Of a DNA stretch of 64,000 nt, positions 33,337-42,744 are shown piece after piece. Under the pieces are notes generated by a model. It had not been told where the DNA came from and made no database searches. It was given only the letters and a program-made list of their open reading frames with translations. Position 1 is the first letter of the stretch, and each line of letters opens with the position of its first letter. The position numbers and the translations under genes are program-made. Location: contig JAWPML010000001.1 of NCBI GenBank assembly GCA_033344915.1, positions 1,608,369 to 1,672,368 of the forward strand, given 5' to 3'. The stretch is from Acidimicrobiales bacterium (GTDB lineage: Bacteria > Actinomycetota > Acidimicrobiia > Acidimicrobiales > Aldehydirespiratoraceae).

Positions 33337-35690
33337 TGATCGAACGCCAGAAGGTCCTGCTCGGCGCCGAGATCGCCCTCGCCGCCCTCACGGTCGTCGT
33401 CACGATCTCGCTGGAGCGGCTCTTCACCGATCTCGGTTTCCTGCGCGAACTCGTGATCCTCGCCCTCGGTTCCCACCTGGTCGCGGCACTGTGTCGCCGC
33501 GCCGACCTCTCGATGGCGCTCAGCACCCCGATCAGCGGTCTCGCCCTGATCGTCCTCGGCACCGCGGTGTTCTATCCCGACGCCGCGGCGCTGATCGTTC
33601 CGACGGGCGAGACGGTGTCCGTCCTCGGCGACGACCTGCGGGAGGCATGGCGGATCTTCGGCGAGGACGCCGCACCCGTGATCCCCCACCGTGGCTTTCT
33701 CGTCACCACGGCCGTCCTCCTCTGGTACGGCGTGTTCCTCGCGGACTGGGCGGCGTTCCGTCTGCGCTCCCCGCTCGAGGCGGTCGCCCCCGCCACGGCG
33801 GTCTTCGTCTTCGCCTCCCTCCTCGGCGTCGACCGGAACTCGATCGCCCACGGCCTGCTGTACGCCGTCGGACTGCTCGGCGTCCTGCTCACCATGCGCG
33901 CCGAACGCCAGGTGCGCGAGGAGGTGTGGGTCGCCGGAGGCGCCCGCGACGGCATCACCACCACCCTGCGCGTCGGCGCCGTCGCCGGCGCGTGTGCCGT
34001 GCTCGTCGGCGCCCTCGTCGCCCCGCGGCTCCCGGGCGCCAGTGCCGAACCGATCGTCGACATCGCCGAGATCGGAAATCCCTCCCAGGTCCGTTCGGTG
34101 GTGAGTCCGTTGGTCGAGATCTCGACATCGTTGGTCGAACAGACGAACACCGAGCTCTTCTCGGTACGGGTCGATCCGGACGAAGCCGACTACTGGCGGC
34201 TGATGGCGCTGACCACCTTCGAGAAGGAGATCTGGCGGCGAAGCTCCAACTTCGACGACGCCCGCGGCCCGGTCGGCAGCGACATCGACGCCCGCGTGGC
34301 CACCACCACCGTGCGTCAGGAGATCACCATCGCCGGGCTCGGCAACATCTACCTCCCGGCCGCCTACGAGGTCTCGAACATCATCGACGACGACGGCGTC
34401 GACCTCGAATACGAAGTCGCGACCGGCGCCCTCGTCGTCGAACGGGGGCTCGAAGAGATCCCCGCCGGGATGACCTACACCATCGAGTCGCAGGTCCCCG
34501 ACTATGACCCGGCCGACCTCCCCACCGACGCCGCCCAGGGCCTCGACGACGAGTTCGTGCGCCACCACACCCAGCTTCCCGACGACTGCGCCATCGACGA
34601 GGCCCCGGCCGAAACCAATTGCTGGCCCACCGAGGTCACCGACCTCGCCCAACGGATCATCGCCGATGCCGGCGCCACCACCGACCACCAGCGCGTCATC
34701 GCCCTGCAGAACTTCTTCCTCGACCCCGACCGGTTCACCTACGACATCGATGTCGCCCTCGAACACGACATCGGCGACATGACCACGTTCCTCGACGTCG
34801 GCCGCGGCTATTGCGAGCAGTTCGCCTCCACGTTCGCGGCGATGGCCCGCAGCCTCGGCATCCCCGCCCGCGTCGCGGTCGGATTCACCTGGGGTGACTG
34901 GGACGAGGCCCGCGGCGAATTCGTCGTCTCCGGACGCCACGCCCATGCCTGGCCCGAGGTCTACTTCGCCGATGTCGGCTGGATCATCTTCGACCCGACC
35001 CCCGGCCGCAGCCGCGGCCACGACGGCGACATCACGCAGCTCCCGACCCCACAACAGTTCCCCGCCAACGAGCAGGGCGACGAGATCCTTCCGCCGCCGA
35101 CGGACCTCCCGCCCGAGCCCTCGGTCGCGCCGGGGCCGGGCGACCCGACGCCCCAGAACCCGTCGCCGAACTCACAGGACGACATCCCCGCCGAGGACGA
35201 GGAGGTCGTCGTCGGTGCGCCGACGGACGATGGCGGCGGCCCCTGGTCGCAGGTGCTCATCGGCCTCGTGGTCGTCGCGGCCGTCCTCGCCTTCGTGCCC
35301 GCCGCCCAGGCGCTGCGCCGCCGCCGCCGTCTCGCCGCCGTCGCCGCCGACCCGGTCGGTCGCGGCGAGATGGCCTGGGACGACGCCGTGGTCGCCCTTC
35401 GGCTCATCGGGCTCGAGCCGAGGCCCCATCAGACGCCGCACGAGTTCGCCTCGACCGTCGCCCGTAGCACGCGTGACGTCGGGCCGCTACGCGACCTCGC
35501 AGACCAGGTGACGACGCTGCGCTACGCCGACGGCGACGACGCGGTCCCCCACGCCCTCGCCGCCCAGGATGCCGCGGCCGTCATCGTGCAGCGGTGCCGC
35601 ACCATCGTCGGCACGCCCCGCGTGGTGCGTGAAGCCCTGGATCCGCGCAGCCTGCTGGGCCCGCCACCACCGAGCGCCCTCGCCCGCTAG
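33336..35690 (+). CDS. Membrane transglutaminase-like cysteine protease family protein
   Basis: The 784-residue protein has about six N-terminal membrane helices, an extracytoplasmic transglutaminase-core domain with Cys493 (GRGYCEQFAS), His537 (HAHAWPEVYF) and Asp553 (FDPTPG) as the expected triad, a Pro-rich linker, one more helix near residue 640, and a cytoplasmic DUF4129-like end. It completes the MoxR-DUF58-transglutaminase operon, a common but poorly understood set, proposed to act on surface proteins or wall. Confidence 0.92.
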   Translation: MIERQKVLLGAEIALAALTVVVTISLERLFTDLGFLRELVILALGSHLVAALCRRADLSMALSTPISGLALIVLGTAVFYPDAAALIVPTGETVSVLGDDLREAWRIFGEDAAPVIPHRGFLVTTAVLLWYGVFLADWAAFRLRSPLEAVAPATAVFVFASLLGVDRNSIAHGLLYAVGLLGVLLTMRAERQVREEVWVAGGARDGITTTLRVGAVAGACAVLVGALVAPRLPGASAEPIVDIAEIGNPSQVRSVVSPLVEISTSLVEQTNTELFSVRVDPDEADYWRLMALTTFEKEIWRRSSNFDDARGPVGSDIDARVATTTVRQEITIAGLGNIYLPAAYEVSNIIDDDGVDLEYEVATGALVVERGLEEIPAGMTYTIESQVPDYDPADLPTDAAQGLDDEFVRHHTQLPDDCAIDEAPAETNCWPTEVTDLAQRIIADAGATTDHQRVIALQNFFLDPDRFTYDIDVALEHDIGDMTTFLDVGRGYCEQFASTFAAMARSLGIPARVAVGFTWGDWDEARGEFVVSGRHAHAWPEVYFADVGWIIFDPTPGRSRGHDGDITQLPTPQQFPANEQGDEILPPPTDLPPEPSVAPGPGDPTPQNPSPNSQDDIPAEDEEVVVGAPTDDGGGPWSQVLIGLVVVAAVLAFVPAAQALRRRRRLAAVAADPVGRGEMAWDDAVVALRLIGLEPRPHQTPHEFASTVARSTRDVGPLRDLADQVTTLRYADGDDAVPHALAAQDAAAVIVQRCRTIVGTPRVVREALDPRSLLGPPPPSALAR

Positions 35691-35711
35691 GTCCGCCCGA
35701 AGCGAGAGGCC

Positions 35712-36098
35712 TCAGACGTCGGGTTCGTCAGGCCGTTGGAAGCGCTCGCGCATCTTGTTGCCGGCGCCACCCATCGCGTCGCGCAGCCCCGCGCCGCGGA
35801 AGTTCTCGGTCATCTGCTCGAGCCCGGCCCGGCCGAGCTTGCGGGCGTTGTTCTCGAACCACAGCAGGCTGGCGAGCATCAGCAGGAACCCGCCGAACGC
35901 GAGCACGAACGATGTGGAGAGCAGGACGACCATCAGCACGGCACCGGCCACGAAGCCGACCGTCGCCCACTTCAGGTTGCGGAACGCGTGCGTGTAGATG
36001 GTGGTCTGCGCCACTTCGCGCGCGAGCGCGGGGTCGGATTCGTAGAGATGGTCCTCGATCTCGCTGAGGATTCTCTGTTCGTCCTCGGAAAGCGGCAC
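35712..36098 (-). CDS. DUF3040 family membrane protein
   Basis: The 128-residue product begins PLSEDEQRILSEIEDHLYESDPALAREV, the DUF3040 signature, and has two membrane helices (about residues 45-85). In actinobacteria such genes often lie near dinB or mraZ; the function is unknown. The GTG at 36098 is chosen because GGAGGAG lies just upstream. It is convergent with the transglutaminase gene. Confidence 0.9.
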   Translation of the reverse strand: MPLSEDEQRILSEIEDHLYESDPALAREVAQTTIYTHAFRNLKWATVGFVAGAVLMVVLLSTSFVLAFGGFLLMLASLLWFENNARKLGRAGLEQMTENFRGAGLRDAMGGAGNKMRERFQRPDEPDV

Positions 36099-36188
36099 CG
36101 ATCTCCTCCAGCCCGGGTGTCGTGCCCTCCAGTCTCGCACAGCGCCCATCACTCGACAACGCGCCCGGCGTCGAATCGCGCGCCGGTT

Positions 36189-37460
36189 TCAGCCCTCGTC
36201 CGGACCCCACTGCTGTTGGCCGACCTCGAACCGGCGGATGCCGTCGCCCGGGCGGGAGAGCGCGGCCGGTCCGATGGCGCTCGAGCCGAAACGATCACGG
36301 ATGTCGTCGATCACGGCATCGGCGTCGCTCCAGGCGGGTCCACTCACCTCGTCGAGGGTGAGCTGACGCACGGAGCCATCGACGAGCTGCGACACGGACA
36401 CGCCGAACAAGCGCACGCCCGGCGTCGGATCCAACTTCGCCAGCATCGCCTCGGCCTCCGCGGCGATGGCTCGGGCGCCGTCGACCGGCTCGGGGACCGT
36501 GATCGATCGGGTGATGGTGGTGAAATCGGCGAAGCGCACCTTGATCGTCACGGTCCGACCGAGGAACGAACGCTTGCGGAGCCGCGCCGCGACGGCGTCC
36601 GCCATGCGCACGAGGTGGGGCCGCAGATCCTCGAAGGTCACCAGGTCCCGGGCGAAGGTCTCCTCGTGGCCGATGGACTTGAGTTCCTGATCGATCTCGA
36701 CCGGCCGGTCATCGCGTCCGTTGGACAGCGAATGGAGATGCAGCCCGACCGCTTTTCCGAGTGCGGACTCGAGCCGGGTGAGCGGCTGGGCCGCGAGGTC
36801 GCCGATCGTCTCGATGCCCATTCCCGAGAGCTTGCGGGCCGTGGCCGGCCCCACGCCCCAGAGCTCCCGCACGGGCTTCGGATGCAGGAACGCGAGCTCG
36901 CGGCCCGCGGCGACGACATGGACCCCCGACCCGAAGACCGGACCCCGCTCGGACGGCGACGGCTTCGCCTCCTCGGTCGCGAGCTTGGCGAGGAACTTGT
37001 TCGTCGCCACGCCGACGGAACACGTGAGCCGCTGGTCGCGCAGGATCCGCGCCCGGACGTCGGCGGCGATCTCGGGAGCGCGGTCGGTGCCGTGGAGCGC
37101 CCCGCGCACGTCGAGGAACGCCTCGTCGAACGAGAGCGGCTCCACCCAGGGCGTGACGTCCTTCAGGATCGCCATGATCTCCGCACTGACTTCGCCGTAA
37201 TGGGCGTGGTCGCCGGGCAGGAACACCGCATGGGGACAGAGCCGACGGGCGCGGGTGGACGGCATGGCCGATCGGATTCCGTACAGCCGGGCCTCGTAGC
37301 TGGCCGCGGCGACGACACCGCGATCACCGGTGCCACCGACGACCACGGGCTGACCCCGCAGCTCGGGACGACGTCGCAGCTCCACGGACGCGAAGAACGC
37401 GTCCATGTCGACGTGCAGGAACCCGAGGGTGCCGTCCGGGGGACGACCCGAGGTGCTCAT
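36189..37460 (-). CDS. dinB: DNA polymerase IV (Y family)
   Basis: The 423-residue translesion polymerase has FLHVDMDAFFASVELRRRPELRG (metal Asp, steric gate region), VVAAASYEARLYGIRSAMP, and PLSFDEAFLDVRG with catalytic Asp-Glu. A helix-hairpin-helix (LWGVGPATARKLSGMGIETIGDLA) and little-finger domain follow. No LexA box is seen upstream of the operon. Its start overlaps the NUDIX gene stop by 4 nt (ATGA). The C-terminus lacks a clear beta-clamp peptide, though QQQW near the end is a candidate. Confidence 0.96.
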   Translation of the reverse strand: MSTSGRPPDGTLGFLHVDMDAFFASVELRRRPELRGQPVVVGGTGDRGVVAAASYEARLYGIRSAMPSTRARRLCPHAVFLPGDHAHYGEVSAEIMAILKDVTPWVEPLSFDEAFLDVRGALHGTDRAPEIAADVRARILRDQRLTCSVGVATNKFLAKLATEEAKPSPSERGPVFGSGVHVVAAGRELAFLHPKPVRELWGVGPATARKLSGMGIETIGDLAAQPLTRLESALGKAVGLHLHSLSNGRDDRPVEIDQELKSIGHEETFARDLVTFEDLRPHLVRMADAVAARLRKRSFLGRTVTIKVRFADFTTITRSITVPEPVDGARAIAAEAEAMLAKLDPTPGVRLFGVSVSQLVDGSVRQLTLDEVSGPAWSDADAVIDDIRDRFGSSAIGPAALSRPGDGIRRFEVGQQQWGPDEG

Positions 37461-37948
37461 TCGAGGATGCGGTGAGCGGCCATCTCCGCCGGGTTACGCC
37501 CCGTCGCCCGATAGCCGTAGTGGCGGACATCCGGCCAGGGCCCCGCGAGCCAGTCCCGCATCGGTTCCGCCACCCACACCGGCGCCGTGTGGAGCCGTTC
37601 GTCGATCGCGGCCGAGTCGAGGAAGTGGGCCTCCACCACGATGCCGTCGGGGTCATCGACGGCAAGCGTGCCCTCGAATCCCTCGGCGAGGTGGACCTCC
37701 ACCTCGAGATGCATCTCCAGGTCGACGAACGCGACGGTGGTTGTCCAGCACAGTCGCTGCCAGGTCGCGACGTCGAGTCCCGTCTCCTCCTGCACCTCCC
37801 GGGTCAGCGCGTAGAGGCAGGTCTCGCCATCGTCGACGACGCCGCCCGGCGTGCTCCAGTCGACTCGTCCGTCGCGTCGACGGTTCGCCACCAGCAGGGT
37901 GTCGTGCCCGTGCGTGATCAGCCCTCCGGCGACCTTCCAATGACGCAT
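37457..37948 (-). CDS. NUDIX hydrolase
   Basis: The 163-residue enzyme has the box GGVVDDGETCLYALTREVQEETGL, which fits Gx5Ex7REUxEExGU. It hydrolyses a nucleoside diphosphate derivative, but the substrate is not evident. Coupling to dinB suggests nucleotide-pool sanitation (inference). The start at MRHWKVAGG is set by conservation. Confidence 0.93.
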   Translation of the reverse strand: MRHWKVAGGLITHGHDTLLVANRRRDGRVDWSTPGGVVDDGETCLYALTREVQEETGLDVATWQRLCWTTTVAFVDLEMHLEVEVHLAEGFEGTLAVDDPDGIVVEAHFLDSAAIDERLHTAPVWVAEPMRDWLAGPWPDVRHYGYRATGRNPAEMAAHRILE

Positions 37949-37979
37949 GCGGCCAGCATGCCAGCCGGGTCGGGCGTCG

Positions 37980-38684
37980 TCAGCTACTCGGGTTCTCCAG
38001 CACGGCGCCACCGTTGCCGATGTCCGGAGTCACCCCCGTCGATTCCTCGATCGCGGCAGTCCCGATGTCGGTCCCCTGCTGGGTCGGGTCGGCCGGCGGC
38101 TCGCCCTCCGCGACGAGCACGAGGGTGCCGACGGCTGTGGCGGCGATGACGACGCCGACGAGGGGCAGGAGCAGTTGCCGGCGGATCCGGCGCTGATCCT
38201 GTTCGATCGTGGCCTCGTCACCGATGAGGCGATGCAGGCGCGTCTCGACGTCCTCCGCCTCGAGTTCGAGCGCGGTCGCCAGGACCTCGAGATCGACGTC
38301 GCGCAGGGGCAACGATGCCCCGATCCGGAGCCCTCGAAGCCGATAGACGAGCGCGAGATAGCGGGCGAGGACGGCATCGGGCCCCGATAGCGGATCGACA
38401 TCGAGATCCGTGTGGTTGACCCCGATGCGACCTTCGTCGAGATCGATCACCAGTTGGGAGCGGGCGGGCACCAGGTCGGCGTCCTGCACTCCATAGATGT
38501 GCACCAGCGTGTGCAGCATGCCCTCGTCGAGGTCACGGCGGCCGTGTTCGATGTCGTCCAGCTCCACGACCGACAGCGCGGTGCCCTCGATCAGGTCGTC
38601 CAGTTCGAGGCCGGCGGCGACGCGGGCCTCACGCAGGAGGCCGCCGAGACGGCGCGGCGGAACGAGCGATGTGGTCGAGGACAT
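37980..38684 (-). CDS. Membrane-anchored helix-turn-helix protein (RodZ-like layout)
   Basis: The 234-residue protein has an Xre-type HTH in residues 12-75 (LGGLLREARVAAGLELDDLIEGTALSVVELDDIEHGRR), a middle helical region, one membrane helix at 171-192, and a short Thr/Gly-rich external tail. The layout recalls RodZ, but the tail is too short for the RodZ beta domain. It could instead be a membrane-tied regulator. An ATG at 38702, directly after the upstream stop, is an alternative start. Confidence 0.72.
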   Translation of the reverse strand: MSSTTSLVPPRRLGGLLREARVAAGLELDDLIEGTALSVVELDDIEHGRRDLDEGMLHTLVHIYGVQDADLVPARSQLVIDLDEGRIGVNHTDLDVDPLSGPDAVLARYLALVYRLRGLRIGASLPLRDVDLEVLATALELEAEDVETRLHRLIGDEATIEQDQRRIRRQLLLPLVGVVIAATAVGTLVLVAEGEPPADPTQQGTDIGTAAIEESTGVTPDIGNGGAVLENPSS

Positions 38685-38702
38685 ACCCCGACCCATCGGC
38701 AT

Positions 38703-39425
38703 TCAGCGACGGAACCTGAGCACCCGGTCGCGCAGCCCCCACCACGTCACCAGCACCAACGCTTCGGCGACGATACGGCTCGACATCTTCGACTCGCCCC
38801 GCTCCCGATCACCGAACTTGATGGGTACCTCGGCGATCGAACCCCCGCTCAGCAGGACGCGATGTGCCATCTCGATCTGGAAGCCGTAGCCGTCGGCCCG
38901 CACGGTCTGGAAGTCGATCTCCGCGAGGGCGGGCGCGGCGTAGGCGCGATAGCCGCTCGTGGCGTCGCGGACCTCGAAGCCCAGGACGCGAGCCGCATAC
39001 CGGTTGCCCCACTTCGACAGCGCCCGGCGATGCCACGTCCAGTCGGGGATCGATCCACCCGGCACGTAGCGGCTGCCGATGACGAGATCGGCGCCGGCAT
39101 CGACCCCGGCGAGCAACGACGGCAACGCAGCGGGATCGTGTTGCAGGTCGCTGTCCATCTCGACGAGCACGTCGAAACCGTTGATCAGGCCGTGGCGGAA
39201 GCCGTCGCGGTAGGCGGACCCGAGCCCGGACTTGGCCGGGCGCCGCATCACCTCGACATCACCGAGCTCCGCCCCGACCGACTCCGCGAGATCGGCGGTG
39301 CCGTCGGGCGACCCGTCGTCGACGACCAGCACGTTCGCCTTCGGGCACGCGTCGCGGAGGCGACGAAGCACCTCTTCGATGTTCGTCGCCTCGTTGTAGG
39401 TCGGAATCACCACGAGAGCACGCAC
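38703..39425 (-). CDS. Polyprenol-phosphate mannose synthase-like GT2
   Basis: The 240-residue glycosyltransferase has VVIPTYNEATNIEEVL, VLVVDDGSPDGTADLA, and EMDSDLQHDPAALPSLL (DxD), followed by RYVPGGSIPDW and YGFQIEMAHR. This is the Ppm1/DPMS catalytic domain that makes polyprenyl-phosphate-mannose from GDP-mannose, the donor for external mannosyl transfer. The N-acyltransferase half of mycobacterial Ppm1 is absent. The GTG start has TAGAGT 9 nt upstream. Confidence 0.92.
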   Translation of the reverse strand: MRALVVIPTYNEATNIEEVLRRLRDACPKANVLVVDDGSPDGTADLAESVGAELGDVEVMRRPAKSGLGSAYRDGFRHGLINGFDVLVEMDSDLQHDPAALPSLLAGVDAGADLVIGSRYVPGGSIPDWTWHRRALSKWGNRYAARVLGFEVRDATSGYRAYAAPALAEIDFQTVRADGYGFQIEMAHRVLLSGGSIAEVPIKFGDRERGESKMSSRIVAEALVLVTWWGLRDRVLRFRR

Positions 39426-39434
39426 TGGCGGGCC

Positions 39435-39440
39435 ACTCTA
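39435..39440 (-). promoter_or_regulatory. -10 element of the mannose synthase gene
   Basis: TAGAGT on the minus strand ends 9 nt before the GTG at 39425. Confidence 0.5.
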
Positions 39441-39478
39441 GGGGCAAGCCCGGCACGCCCACGTCCTTCCCCGATCGG

Positions 39479-39484
39479 TAGAGT
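39479..39484 (+). promoter_or_regulatory. -10 element of the leaderless small membrane protein gene
   Basis: The same hexamer TAGAGT, on the plus strand, ends 7 nt before the GTG at 39492. The two divergent genes thus share an identical -10. Confidence 0.55.
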
Positions 39485-39491
39485 CGCGTCC

Positions 39492-39800
39492 GTGATGTCC
39501 GACGCCCCCGGCTCCCCGACGGGCGGTCCGCCGAACGCGGCACCGCCCCTGCTCGCCCGCATCCTCGCCGTGCTGGCGATCGTCGTCGGCGGCCTGTGCG
39601 GCGGCCTGATCGGCTTCGCCGTCACAGACATCTCATGCACCGACGGATGCACCGGTGCGGCGAGCGTCGTGGGTCTCGCCAGCGCGATCGGGTGTGCGGT
39701 CGGCGTCGCCATCGTGGCGGTCCTCGCCCTGCGGGCCATGGCCGAGTGGAACGCGAAAGAGGCCATCGAACGCGCTCACCACGACCCCGGCGACGCATGA
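39492..39800 (+). CDS. Small two-helix membrane protein
   Basis: The 102-residue product has a Pro/Gly-rich start and two membrane helices (about 23-48 and 60-85) with cysteines in the connecting loop (DISCTDGCTGAA). I do not recognise a family. The GTG at 39492 is taken from the leaderless -10; the next codon is an ATG that could also serve. It overlaps the next gene by 4 nt (ATGA). Confidence 0.75.
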   Translation: MMSDAPGSPTGGPPNAAPPLLARILAVLAIVVGGLCGGLIGFAVTDISCTDGCTGAASVVGLASAIGCAVGVAIVAVLALRAMAEWNAKEAIERAHHDPGDA

Positions 39801-40585
39801 GTCCGGCGCTGCCGAAGCTGCTCGCGATCGCGGATGCTGCGATCGACGCCGTCCTGCCCCGCCTGCGTGCCGCCCGACGCGAGCTCGATCTCGGCGTGGA
39901 GACGAAGTCGACGGCCACGGACCTCGTGACGGCGTTCGATCGCTGGAGCGAGGAGACCATCGTCGCCCGCATCACCGCGGCGCGCCCCGACGACGGGTTC
40001 GTCGGCGAGGAAGGAGCCACGGTCGAGGGGCGCACAGGCGTGGTCTGGCTCATCGACCCGATCGACGGCACGACGAACTTCGTCTACGACCTGCCCGGCA
40101 GCTCGGTGTCGATCGGAGCCTCGGTCGACGGCACGCCCGCGGTCGGCGTGGTCCACGACCTGGTGCGCGACGAACGCTTCCGGGCGACGCGGGGCGCAGG
40201 GGCGACGCTCGACGGCGAGCCCATCAGCGTGAGCGCCAAGCGCGACCTCCCGACCGCGCTCCTGGCCACCGGCTTCGCCTACGACGCCGACCGGCGGCGG
40301 GCCCAGGCGACGGCGCTGGTCGACGTGCTCCCGGCCGTTCGCGACATCCGCCGCCTGGGCGGCGCCGCGGTTGACCTCTGCTCGCTCGCCTGCGGACGCG
40401 TCGACGGCTACTACGAACGGGGTCTGAGCCCGTGGGACTCTGCGGCCGGGGCCCTCATCGCGGCCGAGGCAGGGGCGGTGTTCGACGACCGCACCTCGGC
40501 GGGAGGGGCGCTGGCGGGCGCCACGCCGGGCATCGCGGCCGAGCTTTTCACCCTCCTGGCGGACGCCGGCGTACACGACGCCTGA
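39797..40585 (+). CDS. Inositol monophosphatase family protein
   Basis: The 262-residue enzyme has GFVGEEGATVEG (first metal Glu), WLIDPIDGTTNFVYDLPGSSVSIG (DPIDGT motif) and GLSPWDSAAGALIAAEAG (last metal Asp). Members hydrolyse inositol-1-phosphate, histidinol phosphate or other sugar phosphates. Inositol is needed for mannosylated phosphatidylinositol, and a mannose synthase lies next door, but the substrate is not certain. Confidence 0.93.
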   Translation: MSPALPKLLAIADAAIDAVLPRLRAARRELDLGVETKSTATDLVTAFDRWSEETIVARITAARPDDGFVGEEGATVEGRTGVVWLIDPIDGTTNFVYDLPGSSVSIGASVDGTPAVGVVHDLVRDERFRATRGAGATLDGEPISVSAKRDLPTALLATGFAYDADRRRAQATALVDVLPAVRDIRRLGGAAVDLCSLACGRVDGYYERGLSPWDSAAGALIAAEAGAVFDDRTSAGGALAGATPGIAAELFTLLADAGVHDA

Positions 40586-40639
40586 GCCGGATTGTCCGGG
40601 TGGTCCCCGCGACCGGCCGGAATCTGGCAGCATCCCTCC

Positions 40640-41320
40640 GTGGGAAGTCGCATTCTGACCGTTGAGGACGACGAACGGATCCGGACCTCGGTTCGTCTCG
40701 CCCTGGAGGATGAGGGCTACGACGTCGTCGAGGCCGAGTCCGGCGAGGACGCGCTGCTCGCGTTCGGACAGGATCCGGCCGATGTCGTGCTCATCGACAT
40801 CATGCTCCCGGGCATGGACGGCTTCGAGGTCTGCCGGGCCATCCGCAAGATCAGCGACGTGCCGATCGTGATGGTCACCGCCCGCGCCGACACCCACGAC
40901 GTGGTCGCCGGGCTCGAGGCCGGCGCGGACGACTATCTCACCAAGCCCCACGCGCCCAAGGAACTGTCGGCCCGCATCCGGGCCCTGCTGCGCCGGGTCC
41001 GCTCCTCTGACCCGGGCAGCCGGCAGATGGTGTTCGGCGAACTGGAGATCATCCCCGACGAGGGCGTGGTCCGCGTCGGCGACGACGAGGTCCACCTCAC
41101 CAAGACCGAGTTCCGTCTCCTGGTCGAGCTCGCCTCCAACGCCGGCCGCGTGTTCAGTCGCGAGGTCCTCCTCGAGCGGGTCTGGGGCTACGGCTACTTC
41201 GGCGACGGCCGTCTCGTCGACGTCCACATCCGGCGCCTGCGCACGAAGATCGAGCCCGACCCGGCGAACCCCCGTCACGTCGTCACGGTTCGGGGCCTGG
41301 GCTACAAGCTCCAGGCCTGA
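40640..41320 (+). CDS. OmpR-family response regulator, MtrA-like
   Basis: The 226-residue regulator has acidic EDD at residues 9-11, phosphoacceptor Asp53 (LIDIMLPG), conserved Thr and Lys (VTARA, LTKP), and a winged-helix domain ending HVVTVRGLGYKL. Its partners, a HAMP kinase and a GerMN lipoprotein directly downstream, repeat the mtrA-mtrB-lpqB order of actinobacteria. The GTG start is marked by homology; no ribosome-binding site is visible. Confidence 0.93.
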   Translation: MGSRILTVEDDERIRTSVRLALEDEGYDVVEAESGEDALLAFGQDPADVVLIDIMLPGMDGFEVCRAIRKISDVPIVMVTARADTHDVVAGLEAGADDYLTKPHAPKELSARIRALLRRVRSSDPGSRQMVFGELEIIPDEGVVRVGDDEVHLTKTEFRLLVELASNAGRVFSREVLLERVWGYGYFGDGRLVDVHIRRLRTKIEPDPANPRHVVTVRGLGYKLQA

Positions 41321-41325
41321 CCGCC

Positions 41326-42744
41326 GTGCGGTCGAGATGGGAACGCCTCGGCCTGCGGGCCCGAGTCACCTTCATCTTCGCGTTGGGCGGGCTGCTGTTG
41401 TCGATCGTCCTGAGCCTCGTGACCCTCACCTTCACCCGCCAGAACCTCATCGACCAGCGCGAGAGCAGCGCGTTCGCCTCGTTCTCGCGCAACAGCCTCG
41501 CCGTGCAGAACCAGCTCACCGAGGAGACCGACCAGGCCGCGATCGACACCATCCTGAGCTCCCTCGCGACGTCGCGCGGCGTGTTCCCCCTGCTGCGCGT
41601 GGACGACGCCTGGACCGGACGCAACAGCACGAGGTTCAGCACCGACGGCATCCCGTCGAGCCTTCTCTCCGTCATCGAGGCGAACAACGCGGCGACGATG
41701 CGGACCACCATCGCGGGCACCCCCGCGATCGTCTCCGGTATCCGACTGACCAACGCCAGCCGCGATGCCGACTACTACGAGGCGCTCTTCCTCGACGACG
41801 TCGAGGACACGCTCTCGTCCATCGGCGTGGTGTTGGTGGCGGCGAGCGTCGCCACCACGGTCCTGGCCGCCGCCCTCGGCGCGTGGGCCGCCGGCCGGGC
41901 GCTCTCCCCGGTCGGCCACGTACGCCGGGCGGCCGAATCGCTCGCCGCGGGCGAACTCGACACCCGCCTGGACAAACCCGCGGACGCCGACCTCGCGTCA
42001 CTCGCCTCGTCGTTCAACGGCATGGCGCAGTCGCTCGAGGACCGCATCGAACGTGATGCACGCTTCGCCAGCGAGGTGAGCCACGAGTTGCGCTCGCCGC
42101 TGATGACCCTGAGCGCGTCGATCGAGGTCCTGAACAACAGCCGCGACTCGCTTCCCGAGCGGAGCCAGCAGGCGCTCGGCCTCCTCAACGACGACGTGCG
42201 CCGGTTCACCCAACTCGTGGAGGACCTCCTCGAGATGAGCCGCTTCGACGTGGGCACGGCATCGTTGCAGCGCGACGAGCTCCTCGTCGTCGAGTTCGTC
42301 CGCCAGGCCGTGAGCCATTCCACCCGACCCGACGCGCTGGTCGTCGCCACGCCCGACGTCGAGGACCTGATCGTCTCGGCCGACAAGCGCCGGCTCGCCC
42401 AGGTGATCTCCAACCTGCTCGAGAACGCCGACAAGTACGGCGCCGGTGGCGTGGAGATCCAGATCAGCCGCTACGAGGACGCCCTCGTGCTGGCCGTCGA
42501 GGACGAGGGTCCGGGTGTCCCCGAGGCCGAACGCGCCGTCATCTTCGACCGCTTCAGTCGCGGCTCGGCCGGTGGCCGCCGGGGCTACGACACCGGAAGT
42601 GGACTCGGCCTCTCCCTCGTCGCCGAACACGTCGGACTCCACGGTGGCCGGGTCTGGGTCGAGGACCGCCTCGACGGCCGGCCGGGGGCCCGCTTCGTGG
42701 TCGCCCTCCCGATGGGCGAACACGACGAGGAGGAGCACGAATGA
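41326..42744 (+). CDS. Sensor histidine kinase, MtrB-like
   Basis: The 472-residue kinase has two membrane helices (about 15-37 and 164-190) around an extracytoplasmic sensor of about 125 residues, a HAMP domain, the H box FASEVSHELRSPL with His253, an N box (ISNLLENADKYG), and G boxes (DEGPGVP, GSGLGLSLV). It phosphorylates the upstream regulator, 5 nt away. The sensor domain is smaller than that of mycobacterial MtrB. Confidence 0.94.
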   Translation: MRSRWERLGLRARVTFIFALGGLLLSIVLSLVTLTFTRQNLIDQRESSAFASFSRNSLAVQNQLTEETDQAAIDTILSSLATSRGVFPLLRVDDAWTGRNSTRFSTDGIPSSLLSVIEANNAATMRTTIAGTPAIVSGIRLTNASRDADYYEALFLDDVEDTLSSIGVVLVAASVATTVLAAALGAWAAGRALSPVGHVRRAAESLAAGELDTRLDKPADADLASLASSFNGMAQSLEDRIERDARFASEVSHELRSPLMTLSASIEVLNNSRDSLPERSQQALGLLNDDVRRFTQLVEDLLEMSRFDVGTASLQRDELLVVEFVRQAVSHSTRPDALVVATPDVEDLIVSADKRRLAQVISNLLENADKYGAGGVEIQISRYEDALVLAVEDEGPGVPEAERAVIFDRFSRGSAGGRRGYDTGSGLGLSLVAEHVGLHGGRVWVEDRLDGRPGARFVVALPMGEHDEEEHE